A stretch of 64,000 bases of DNA, from positions 2,418,001 through 2,482,000 of the forward strand of contig NC_089442.1 in NCBI RefSeq assembly GCF_026210795.1, read 5' to 3'. Shown here piece after piece: positions 1-10,204 of the stretch; within the stretch, counting starts at the first letter, position 1, and each line of letters opens with the position of its first letter. Source of the DNA: Rhizophagus irregularis. Its lineage: Eukaryota > Glomeromycota > Glomeromycetes > Glomerales > Glomeraceae. The notes beneath the pieces are model-generated. The model had not been told where the DNA came from. It did not search any database and saw only the letters and a program-made list of their open reading frames with translations. Made by a program: the position numbers and the translations under genes.

Positions 1-141
1 TCAGGTACCTGATATATGTATGATATATATATTAGTACCCGATATGTGTATGATATGTGTATTATTTGTGTATGATTTTTTACATTTTGAGTACCCAATA
101 TGTGTAAGATATGTGTAGGATAAATCATTTTTTTACCAGTG
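1..141. mobile_element. CACTA-type MITE, right half (cut by window edge)
   Basis: The sequence matches the right half of a complete element at 42970-43245, including runs of ATATGTGTATGATATGTG and a terminus ending TTTTTTTACCAGTG. The complete copy has CACTGG...CCAGTG ends and a 3-bp duplication, the hallmark of the CACTA superfamily. Here the left end lies outside the window, so the target duplication cannot be tested. Exon-like array 1 starts just beyond it. Confidence 0.7.
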
Positions 142-199
142 AAGAGAATGTTTTTAAATTGAGAACATTAGAAATATTAATAACGTCCTATTTTTAATA

Positions 200-1060
200 T
201 TTTTTTTTATTATAGAACCCTTTAGATATCCCAGAACCGACAAAACACTCCGGAAGGTATTTAAAAAGGTGGGGGAAATGTTTTTAAATTGGGGATCATA
301 GGGACCCATCAAAAACTTTCTCAGAGTGGCATTCCCAAGAGTGTGTCGGCTTTATGTCATTGGCAATGATCTGAACCCCAGAATTGAAAAACTTATCGAG
401 GGTCGAAATGGGTAAGGTAATCTTGATTATGAGTTGTTTAGAATTGTTTCAGGGGATTCATTTTTTTTTTGATGTTTTAAAAACATTGAAACATTTTTAA
501 ACTTTTTTTTTATTTTCTTATAGGAATTGCTGGACGAAAGTTACGAACCGGACTTTTGAGAAGGTAAATAGGGTGAAATTTTGGTTTTTTGTTGTATTTT
601 TTAGAAACGTTTTTAACGTTTCTTTTTTCAACTTTTTTTTATTTGTAAAAATTGCCAGATGAAAGTTACGAACCGGACTTTGGATAATAAGGTAAATAGA
701 GGAAGGACTTTCATTTATTTTTTGTATTTTAGAAACGTTTTTAACATTTCTTTCTTTTGTAAGAACTTTTCAGATCCTTCCTTTGGATTTGTATCGGTAA
801 GTTTTGAAAAGTTTCATTTTGAAACTTTTTTTACTTTTATTTAATAATTAAAAAAATATTTATTTTTTTCTTTTTTTTATTTTTGGGCAAGCACATCAGC
901 ACTTGGATTTGGATCAGTAATGGTAAATTTCGAAAAGTTTCATTTCAAAACTTTTACTTTTATTTAATACTTAAAAAGATATTTGATTTTTTTTCTTTAT
1001 TTTTTAAGTTACTATCAGCTCCGATCTTAGACTTGGATTTGGATTGGTAAAGTTTTAAAA
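200..1060 (+). repeat. Exon-like tandem array 1 (degenerate)
   Basis: There are about six loose units. Each has a T-rich tract ending in AG (for example near 222, 343, 523 and 771), a short core, and a GTAAA/GTAAG donor-like site (near 412, 564, 690 and 797). Two cores share the string GAAAGTTACGAACCGGACTT (539-558 and 661-680). Between cores lie inverted repeats of the type AAACGTTTTTAACGTTTC and AGTTTCATTTTGAAACT. The architecture matches the arrays at 34.06, 37.5 and 46.9 kb, but the core sequence differs. No long reading frame runs through it, so I do not call a gene. Confidence 0.55.
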
Positions 1061-1671
1061 GAATATGATAATATTAGTAAATATATATAGAATTATTAAA
1101 TAATGTAAATAATTTAGTAATTAGTATTTCTGATTTTTGTAATTTTAATGTAAATTTTAAATAATTTTAAATAAAAATAATAAAAATGCATTATTATAAA
1201 TTAATCGAAAAGTAACAATCAGTACACTAACATTTAATCAAAAAGTTATCAATCGGTATACTGATATGTCAAATAGTAAATATTCTATTAGTAACTATTA
1301 ATACCCGATTGTACTCTAATGAATATTCCGATTGGTACCCGAGTATCCTCCTTTTGCACCATCTTTTGGCAGCAATCAGGTTTACCGATTGATGAAAATT
1401 TTAAAAAAAATAGGGACCAATCGGATGGAATTCAGTCACCTGATTGGTCCCTGATTTGACATCATTTGACTAGTGAATCTAATGTTAAAAAGTTTGCAAT
1501 TATCCCTTAAACAGTAAAACATTGCAGGCAAATTTGCTTGCAATTATACCAAAAATTCAGTTTTCATCTAATTTTATGAAAAATGAAGTTATTTTAATAA
1601 AAATTTTTTCACAAAGAGTTTAAATTATAATTTATGTGACAATAATCATTATTTATTAATTACATATTACA

Positions 1672-2087
1672 CAGGTCAAAAAGTGAAAAATCAGGTACCA
1701 GGACCCCGGATATCTCCAAAACAGGTCATAAGTCACACTTTCGGCAGATTGGACCCGTTTTCGGAACAAAAAGGGAAAAATCGTTTTTTGTAAATATCTC
1801 AGCATCCAGTAATCCAATTTTGATGAACTTTTTTTTAAATTGTAGAGCTAAATGAGGGTTACAAAATAAAAAACAGTTCATTAAAATTGAATTACTGGAT
1901 GCTGAGATATTTACAAAAAACGATTTTTTGAGTTTTCCATTGAAAAAGGGGTATTTTTAGGTCAAAGTTCATTATGACCTTTATATTAGATATCCGGGGT
2001 CTCAGGTACAATCAGTCACCAATCAGATACCTGATTGGTGACCGATTGGTGACTGATTGATGCCTGATTTTTCACTTTTCGACCTGT
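1672..2087. mobile_element. MITE family F2, copy 1
   Basis: The inverted termini are CAGGTCAAAAAGTGAAAAAT at the left and its complement (CACTTTTCGACCTG) at the right, with subterminal 'gattggtgacc' repeats. The same termini flank 29836-30303. This copy is interrupted by an F1 element at 1700-2002. Confidence 0.65.
1700..2002. mobile_element. Fold-back MITE family F1, copy 1 (8-bp TSD)
   Basis: One of four copies in the window. The TIR is AGGACCCCGGATATCT. Inside, two long arms around 'aaatatctcagcatccagta' are inverted copies of each other, so the whole element can fold back. It is flanked by CAGGTACC (1692-1699) and CAGGTACA (2003-2010), an 8-bp duplication with one change. An 8-bp duplication fits hAT-type mobilisation. 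There is no coding capacity. Confidence 0.8.
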
Positions 2088-2381
2088 GTTATAAGATTAA
2101 AAATTGACCATTGGTCAAAAATTGTATTTTTTAAATAACAAAAAATTTTGAAAAATTTTGCATTTAACTTTAATGATCTCATTGGGATTTGATTGCAGCT
2201 ATATTAAAGCTTAATAGAATATGTAGAATTTTCTATGAAGAATAACATTTGTTATGATGATTTTTAATGTTTAGAAGTGGCATTTTGACTTTACATAAAA
2301 TCCTAAAAAAAGAATTATTTTTATGAATTTGTAAAAAATGCATAAAGTTAAATTTTATTATCTTTATTTTGTTCATTAGAG

Positions 2382-2536
2382 TATACTTTTTGTCAAAATG
2401 ACAAAATACTAATTAAATTTATTTTGACAGATGTAATGTATTTTGACAGACGTAATTAATTTATAGTAATTTTATAATAAATAGTGAATTGGTCCGTTCG
2501 CTGAAATACGACGTAATTAATTAGTAGAGAAGTATA
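2382..2536. mobile_element. 155-bp MITE with 8-bp TSD
   Basis: A perfect 8-bp direct repeat CATTAGAG (2374-2381 and 2537-2544) flanks a 155-bp insert with short inverted ends TATACTT...AAGTATA. The insert is missing from the related F3 copy at 17.5-20.2 kb, which supports it being a separate insertion. Confidence 0.65.
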
Positions 2537-2856
2537 CATTAGAGTGTAAAGTTTCATAATAAAAATAAAAAATATATTAAAATGCTTTGTAATAAAGCAG
2601 AATGTTATGGTAAAGAAAATTAATTTATTATATAAAAATTCTGATGTTATTTTTTTGAGGTTAATTTGTGACTAATTTTGGTGATTAGCGATCATTAATC
2701 ACATATCAAAACCATACAATTAATGCTAAAAATGTAGATCAATATAGCTGCAGAATTATAGGATAATTCAAATCATATTGACAAATTTTATATTTGGATA
2801 TAAATTTATTTTAAAAAATTGCAGGCAAATTTGCCGGCAAAACTGTTTAAAGGATA

Positions 2857-4332
2857 ATAATATTATACTATAATATAATATAGAAATTCTATTCAAGTTT
2901 GGAAATAAAAATAATAAAAAATAATAGTGAAAATACTTTAAAAGTAATATTCATTAAATGTTTAATATAAGTAGTATTTTAAAAGTAGTAGTATAGTGTT
3001 AATAAAAGAAGAAAATATAAGAAATTAACTTAATCAAGTATATAATAAAAATAATATATAAAATAATTTGTTTATATTAAATTTCTAATATTATTACAGT
3101 TTAACCTCGATATACCGATATTCGATATACCGATATACTATTAAAAACTTGATATACCGATAAAATTTTATTTTCCCACTATATGTGAGGACATATAAAT
3201 ATCGGTATAACTTTGATATAACGATATTTTCTAAAAATTTCATATATGTCCCGACATATCATTATATAAAGGTTTGAATAAACTAAACTATTTGTTTATT
3301 TATATAATATATATAAATAATTGTTAAATTTTCTTTTTAAAATTTCTTTAATTAATACAGTTATATGAATATTAAATGCTTGTTATTATATATAATTTTG
3401 AGTAATTAAGTGAAATAGAAAGTTTTTTACTTTTATCTAGGTAACATATATTTTAAATATAAATATTTTTTATAGGAAATAAGTAAATATTTGTTATTAT
3501 TAGTAATATAATAATAAAAAAGCAAATAGCTAAGCCATATTCTTCTATATAAAATATTAATTTTCTCAAATGCATAAATCTTTTATTATAATTTTATAAT
3601 TATTATTTGAGATTATTGAAAACATTTAACATTTAAGAACTTTATACAGTATTATTCAAATTATTAGTGGAAAAAATATATATAAAATCATATAAAATCA
3701 GCATTATCTATTTATAAAAATTCCTTTTACCGAGATTCAAGCTGAATTTATTAATCTTTTGACAATTGTACTTCTGTAATTAAACTAATAATTTTAATTA
3801 ACTTTTAAAGGAATTATGTAAATCTTATATTAATGGCAGAATGATTGAATTTTTCATCCGGTAAGATGAAAATTCAATCCGGTTTTAATTTCTTTTTTTT
3901 TTTATATTAGAAAAAAATTTAAAATTTACTAGATTTAGGTGTTTCAAAAATTGCATGTATAGTTTGCAACTCTAGAAGCAGGCGCAAAATGAAAACATGC
4001 AGATATTTTATTTGTTTACTTACTTTCTCACTTCCTGAATTTTACAAAGTTAACTCGCTATAACTGATTATTTTATACATAGTAGTAATTAACTACAGTC
4101 GGCTATTTATGTATACAGTATAATGATCAATTCAATCCACCCGATTCGAGAGTCTTTTTAGGACGAATAATTTATAAAAAGTAATAATTCATTTTTTAGT
4201 ATTATTAATGTTGATATACAATGTTATACATATAATCATGATACAATAATTTGTATTGAAACGACTTTAATACAAGTAAAAATAAACACAAATATTCCAC
4301 TAAATAAATATCTTCATAATCATACATACATA
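2857..4332. other. AT-rich intergenic region with a pogo-type repeat remnant
   Basis: No gene is supported. Around 3096-3260 there is a TA-CAGTTTAACCTCGATATACC start and several 'gatataccgat' repeats, resembling the terminus of a pogo/Tc1-like element. I could not find its partner end. The rest is low-complexity AT sequence running into the 3' flank of the FHIP gene. Confidence 0.5.
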
Positions 4333-7300
4333 TTACAAATATCTAACTTCATCGATACCTAGACTTCTTCTAACTTGTACTATTGCCACTAATTCTTTAA
4401 TAGCTTCCTCTAAAATAACAACATTATTTAGGAGTGTGCTTAATGTGATCTCTTTAGGTTTGGTTTCTTTCGTTTTAGTTCTAGTCTGTTTCCTTGATGC
4501 AAGTCCATCTTCATCATCTTCATCCCCGTAATCAATAGGATCTTCTTCTTCTTCTTCATTTACAAAATGTGTGGGAAATAGTGGTTGAATTTTGATACTT
4601 TCAGTCTTCGCGAAATGTGTTGAAAGGGGTGTACTGATATTTGAAGATGATGCGGGTGATGACTTAGAGAAAGAAGATAAAGGTGAATTAATTGACGATT
4701 CTGTTCGTGATAATGAATTAGTCCTTCTAGGAGGGTGGTTAGCTGAAGAAGAAGAATGAGCAGTGTTTCTACGGGTCCTTGATGAGCTAGATGAATTAAC
4801 AGAAGTTGATGAACTATTTTTTTTAGTAGGAGTACGAGGAGGGAATGTAGGTTGCTGTTTAAAGAAATTTTCGTCAATCTCATCATCTGCGTCTAGTAAA
4901 CCATTCCTTCTATCTTCAAGAAATTGATTAAATCCATCAATTTCACTTCGATAATAATCAACTTGTTGCGTTAGAGTTTTAAAAATAGTGAAGAATGGTG
5001 GGAAATTTGTCCACATTGGCGTAGCACCAATTGCCTTTGCGGCCGATGGACTTTTATCGGCATTATAATCAACAGAACGATCATCATCTTCGTCAAAGTC
5101 ATCTATAACTTTATCATCACCATTGGAAGTAGAAATACCTTCTTGGTTATTGATGCCCAATGATGGTTCTAAATTTTTCGGTTCATGTTGAAGTCTCTCA
5201 AAATCTTTCGTAGAAGAATCACGTCGATTGTCTAATCTATCAACACCACTAAATACGAGCCAACCTTCTAATGATCTATAGGGACAAACAGATAAAGCAG
5301 ACAATACACCAGTCAAGGTTAAATTTAACTCGGGCGAGTGTGCAAAGAAATTAGAAAGAGTGCCAACGAGAATTTGTAAAAGTGAATCTCCCGGGTTAGT
5401 AGGAACCAAACGATGCTTGGGTACTTTAGACATGCATTTGAATGCACTTTCCGCTCCTTTTCCAGGGTTATAAGTTAATAATTTTTGTCTATTCGATTTG
5501 TTGGATTTTGGTCTGATAGGACCGTCTTCCGTCCACTCCACATCCTGACCATTAATATAACATCTATCTGCCTCTATAATCATTTCGGCATCACGAACAT
5601 AAGAATCGTAACCATTAGTGAAGATTTCCATGTTCTGGGTTGGATCAATAGCAGAAATTAAGTCAAAGAAGAGGTCCAATTCTCTCAAATGATGACTAAT
5701 CGTTGTGAGCTTTGGTTGGCCAGAACTGGTAGGACCGGGTTGTTCAACATTAAATGAACTTTCCAACAAATAATTCGGTCTAGGAAAACACGTGGCATTC
5801 TCATCTAATTCAATATTCAGTAATTTCAAGGAATACCTACAGTGTTTAGAAATAACTGTATGAAGAAGCTTTAGAGTGGCAATAACAGCTTGCTGTGAAG
5901 AAGAACGAAGGCGCGAGAAAATAAGATCTTTGAGAGTAAATCGACCCGTAGAAATAAAATAAGGAGATGATTTTATTTGATTATTTTCAATGCCTTCAAA
6001 AAGATTAATTGTACTTTGTCGTTTTGCTATTTTGCTTGTTGTGGTAGTTTGTTTCCAAAAATCTTCATCATCCCCATCAGAGTCCATTAAAAATCCTACT
6101 ACAACGTCAACCAATTCTTCTTGATTCAAAGTTTGCATGATAATATCAATATAAGAAATAACAGCGACGGCTGAACCGTCGGTATCAGAACATTCTAGAA
6201 TTGATGGATATAAAATGCTCTCAAGGAAATGTGTTTTTACGTTTTTAAGTAACGCTATAGAAATTTCTACGTTAGGACATATATTTAAAACGTCCTGACA
6301 AAATTCCAACAACTTTAAGAATGAATCTAATTGACTTTTGAAAACAGGCGATGAAGAAACCTCTATACCCCCAGAACGCAATCGGTCTAACTCGGCAAAA
6401 GTATTATCTCCAAACCCTAATAAAGTGGCGTTTGTCAAACCACCACTTGAACTTTTCACCATCAGTTTTCGAGGTAATTGAGAATAAAGAGCACCCAATC
6501 CCGCAGCCATAATCGTAGCGAAATCGCTTTCAAGGATAAAATCTCCTAGTGGGCCCTTAGCAAGTTCTATAATGAAAAGTAGACCATATCTGGCGTACTC
6601 ACCGCTCTTACCTTCTCTATGAAGAAATTGTAATAAATATGTAAAAAGTAAAAATTCATATTCCGGTTTTTCTTGTTCTTCAGTAAACTCAGTAGTTTTT
6701 GTAGCCGATGTATTTATGTTAGTTGATATTGAAGCACCATCATCAAAATTCCCATCCTGACTACTATTTGATGAAAAACTTGCTTGACCAGCTTCTTTTT
6801 TTATATAGGCCTTTTGAGGCGTAGTAAGCCAATGGGTATCGTGGAAAAAAATATTCAAAAGGTCAGGAAATGCATGAATTTTAGAGCAAATAATATACAT
6901 CAGGTCTACCAAATCTTCATCGTATCTTTCACCTTCATCGTGAACACATGTTCGCAAAAGTTGTACGGTAGGTTGGTGAACTGCATTATGGACCAAAAAT
7001 CGATCATCCAACAAATTTATCATTTGAGCCACAGTTCGAATAATTTCACCACGAATACCCTTCGGAACATCGGGTTTAGCAAGTGCGACTAATTCTTTAA
7101 GAATGTTGTTTCTTAAGAATTCTTCCATGCAAAGACCCGTATTTACATCTTCAAGCATTAAACCTTCGTCAGCAAGGAGGTCAACCATAGTCTTGAGATG
7201 TTGCGAAATTTCGGTTTGGTCGACGTGGCTTGCGATGGGCTTTTTATCGTCATTATTGAAATGATTCTGAATTTTACATCAACAGGCGCGATTTAAAGCC

Positions 7301-7518
7301 TTTACGTAGTGAGTTATCTTTTTCAACTAGTTCCAAGAAAAGTTAAAGTAGTTATCCGCTTTAACAAGGAAAAAGGGAGGTTCATCAGTGAAAGTTGAAT
7401 CACCTCCACTCACCTCGATATGAATCCAAGCTTTACGAAATTTTGCAAGCTGTTCGGCATGTGTAGGTTGCGTTTTTTGAGGCGTTATTCTACTCTTTAA
7501 ATTTTTAAAATAATCCAT
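4333..7518 (-). CDS. FHIP family protein (FTS- and Hook-interacting protein, RAI16-like)
   Basis: FHIP proteins bridge FTS and Hook and link dynein to early endosomes; FhipA does this in Aspergillus nidulans. The model has two exons on the minus strand, 7518-7414 and 7266-4333, encoding about 1012 residues. The short intron has a GTGAGT donor and TTCAG acceptor, and splicing joins AWIHIE to NHFNND in frame. The RAI16-like domain covers roughly residues 25-700. It includes the diagnostic block EFLLFTYLLQFLHREG...YARYGLLFIIELA (about 237-270) and ends in a conserved helix NNVVILEEAIKELVAIVQVRRSLG at the C-terminus. A Ser/Asn/Asp-rich linker (about 820-950) separates the last helix from the core. 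The frame is fully intact over about 3 kb, in contrast to the transposon genes. The family call is firm; assignment to the FHIP1 or FHIP2 branch is not attempted. Confidence 0.9.
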
Positions 7519-10204
7519 GTTCGTGTCTATACTGGCAAAGGAACGTCAGTTACAAATTATCATAAACTTGAAGAAAAGCTGTTGTTGTTTTGCTAGTCAC
7601 GTTACTGTGTGGAATGTGATCTTTGATAGATATAGATGTATAGTTCTATAGGTTTTGTGTTCCGAAAAAAAATTTATGATAGTGCAATGAATAAGTATTG
7701 ATAATTTACACGTATGTATTAATATATTATTTGCTACTTACTTATTAAATATTATAAAATATATCTGATATATTCAACCAAATTTGAAATAAGAATTTTA
7801 TAAAATACAAATACCATAAAAGTAAAAAAACCAATTAGATAAATTTAAAGTAGGGCCATTTAAAAATATAATATATATTTTTTCTATCACTGGTCACCGG
7901 TGACTGAAATTATGACGATCGACCAGCATTAAAAAAATATAGTGCCGGTAAAAATTGATAATTCTGGCCAACGGTGATGATTACCCCCGGTGATTTGAAG
8001 TAAAAAACAAAATTTATATTGGAAGATAATTTTACATTTACTGAAAGTTAACTTAAAATTAATTTATAAAAGGTAAATTTTACTTTAATTTATATAAATT
8101 TTTATTAAAATATAAAATTTTGATAAAATTTAATAAAGGTAAATTTCATTTTGATTTACATTTAATACATTAAATTTTCCAATATTTTATGGTAAAATTC
8201 ATCAAAAGTAATTTTACCTTAATTTACATAATATATAAATTAATTTTTAAACATAATGTTATATTAAAGATTATAAAAGTTTTATTTTTTAATTTTTTTT
8301 TAATATAATAAAAAGGCAATTTCTATTTGTACACAGGATGTTTAAACACGGGTCATATTAGTAGATTAAAAACGGCATTCAAAACCTCCTTTAATGCCTT
8401 AAGTAAACTTGCAGAGCAGGTGAAAATACATATATTTATCTGTAATATAATAAGAATAAAAAGTAAAAGAGTATAATGTCAGTAGCATTCAATTTCAAAT
8501 TAAAAAACAAAAAATTAGTCTATTAAAAATTATATTTATATGATCTGTGTACAAACACCCCATGTAAACTTAGAAATTTTCTAATAAAAATTACTTCAAA
8601 TGAATTTTACTTGAAATAATTTTTATCCTAGTGAATTTTACTTCTAATAAATATTAAAATCATTTTATTCTTAAATATTTTTATTTAATAAAAAGGATTT
8701 TATTTTTTATTATACCTGTAATATATTATATTAAAATCCTAAATAATATTAAAATAACTTAGAAAAAACTCTTTCTAGTTGATCTCATACCCACATTTTG
8801 AACATTTAGAAAATTTTACAAAGTGACTTTTTATTACTGAAACTACTTAAGAAATACATATTTTTGCTTGCCAAAATAGAACTTTTAACCTGCTATTCAT
8901 AATATTCATAAAAAATGCTAATATATTTATAAAGGGCTTAAAATTTAAAATGTAGATTAGTTACTTTAGTAACGATTAATTTATACAATATGAATAAAAA
9001 TGTTTGAAACAAATTTAAAATAAAAAAAAGTAAAAAAAAAGTTTTTTAAACAATAAAAAAATATTCAATAATAAAAAAAAGAAAAAGTAACTTTTATTTT
9101 TAAGAAAAATAAATTAAATTAAAATAATTACCTTAATTTTCAAAAGTTGAATTAATTGAATTAAATAATATAATTATTAAAATTAGATAATAGAAACTAT
9201 TAAAATGTTTGAAGTGTAAAAAATATATATGTTTAATAGTTAGTAGAATTGTTTTATAATTTTACCAATTTGATATTTAGCATTTTGTATTTTATAATTT
9301 TAATATATCAAAGTAATGATTATACTAAATTTATATAAATTTGTATAATTGGTTTATTTTAGTTTAATTAATTTTATTTATTTTATTTAGTTGTTAAATA
9401 ATTTTCATTATAAAAAAAAACTTTTTATTATACACATCTTATTTATTAGTTTAATTATGATAGTTTTAATATCTAAAATTTAGAAAAAATGCTTTTTAAC
9501 TTTTCTTATAAAAGTATTTTTATAATATTTAAGAAATGAAAAATTTTTTTTTGTTCTCTTGTTGTATTTAACCCTGCCTTGTTAATTAAAAAAGAAATCC
9601 AATAGTATGATATGTAAAAGATAAGTTTATTTATAAAGTAAAAGACCAGTTCTTTATTTATTAGGAATTAAGTTGAGATTCTAAAATTCAATAAACATCT
9701 ACAACATTTTCTTCTACATCAAATGATGCACTACAAAAAGATCTTTAACAAAGAATTAAAAAAGGCTTGTTTAATTAAATTTCCGGTGTTAAATTTCCGG
9801 ATCTAACATCACGTTAATATATGAGTATATATCTACACGTGCAATAATCAATGCAAGTGCACGTGATTTGTATTTCTTATATATTAGCATTTTGAGGTTC
9901 AGAATTCATCTCAACTTGAATTTTGTTCGAAATTTCAATGCAAGACTTTTTTTCATTTGACGCCCTGATACTTGATTTACAGTTTCATTACGCGAAAAAA
10001 AACGTGTTTTTTGTTTCTACTATAAATATTTGAAGGTTAGTTTTTTAAAAAAAGAATAAAATGGTTGAATGTAGAAGTATGAAAACTATAGAATATAATA
10101 ATACCAGAGATACATATAAGTTTTTTCTCATAATTTATTGTAACAAAGCATTTATTATATTTTTGAAGCTTCTTGAATTAAAATAAAGTTTTGAACGCGT
10201 AGCA
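7519..10204. other. Intergenic region between FHIP and the GATA-SET gene
   Basis: This is AT-rich sequence without a supported gene. It holds a small palindromic repeat near 7890-8005 (CACTGGTCACCGGTGAC at the left, GGTGATT at the right), which resembles 50085-50185 in inverted orientation. It also holds the F5 element at 8312-8580. The last 400 bases before 10205 contain CACGTG-like boxes (near 9870) and probably include the promoter of the downstream gene. Confidence 0.5.
8312..8580. mobile_element. TIR repeat family F5, copy 1
   Basis: The left end reads AATTTCTATTTGTACACAGG followed by GTTTAAACACGGGTCAT. The right end is a diverged inverted copy (GATCTGTGTACAAACACC...CTTAGAAATTTT). A nearly identical element lies at 34755-35030 and a more diverged one at 13845-14240. 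It has no reading frame. Confidence 0.7.

Larger units (their letters stand above)
1501..2856. mobile_element. TIR element family F3, copy 1 (host of nested MITEs)
   Basis: The ends are inverted copies of a sequence beginning TCCCTTAAAC followed by TTGCAGGCAAATTTGC (left near 1503-1540, right near 2815-2855). A TA lies outside each end, as in Tc1/mariner-type insertion. A second copy occupies 17455-20233 with the same interior blocks. No transposase is visible, so it is non-autonomous. It contains two further insertions, at 1672-2087 and 2382-2536. Confidence 0.65.

Noticed and set aside
4560-4886. Second minus-strand frame inside the FHIP gene
   Set aside because: Shadow of the Ser-rich linker of FHIP in another frame.
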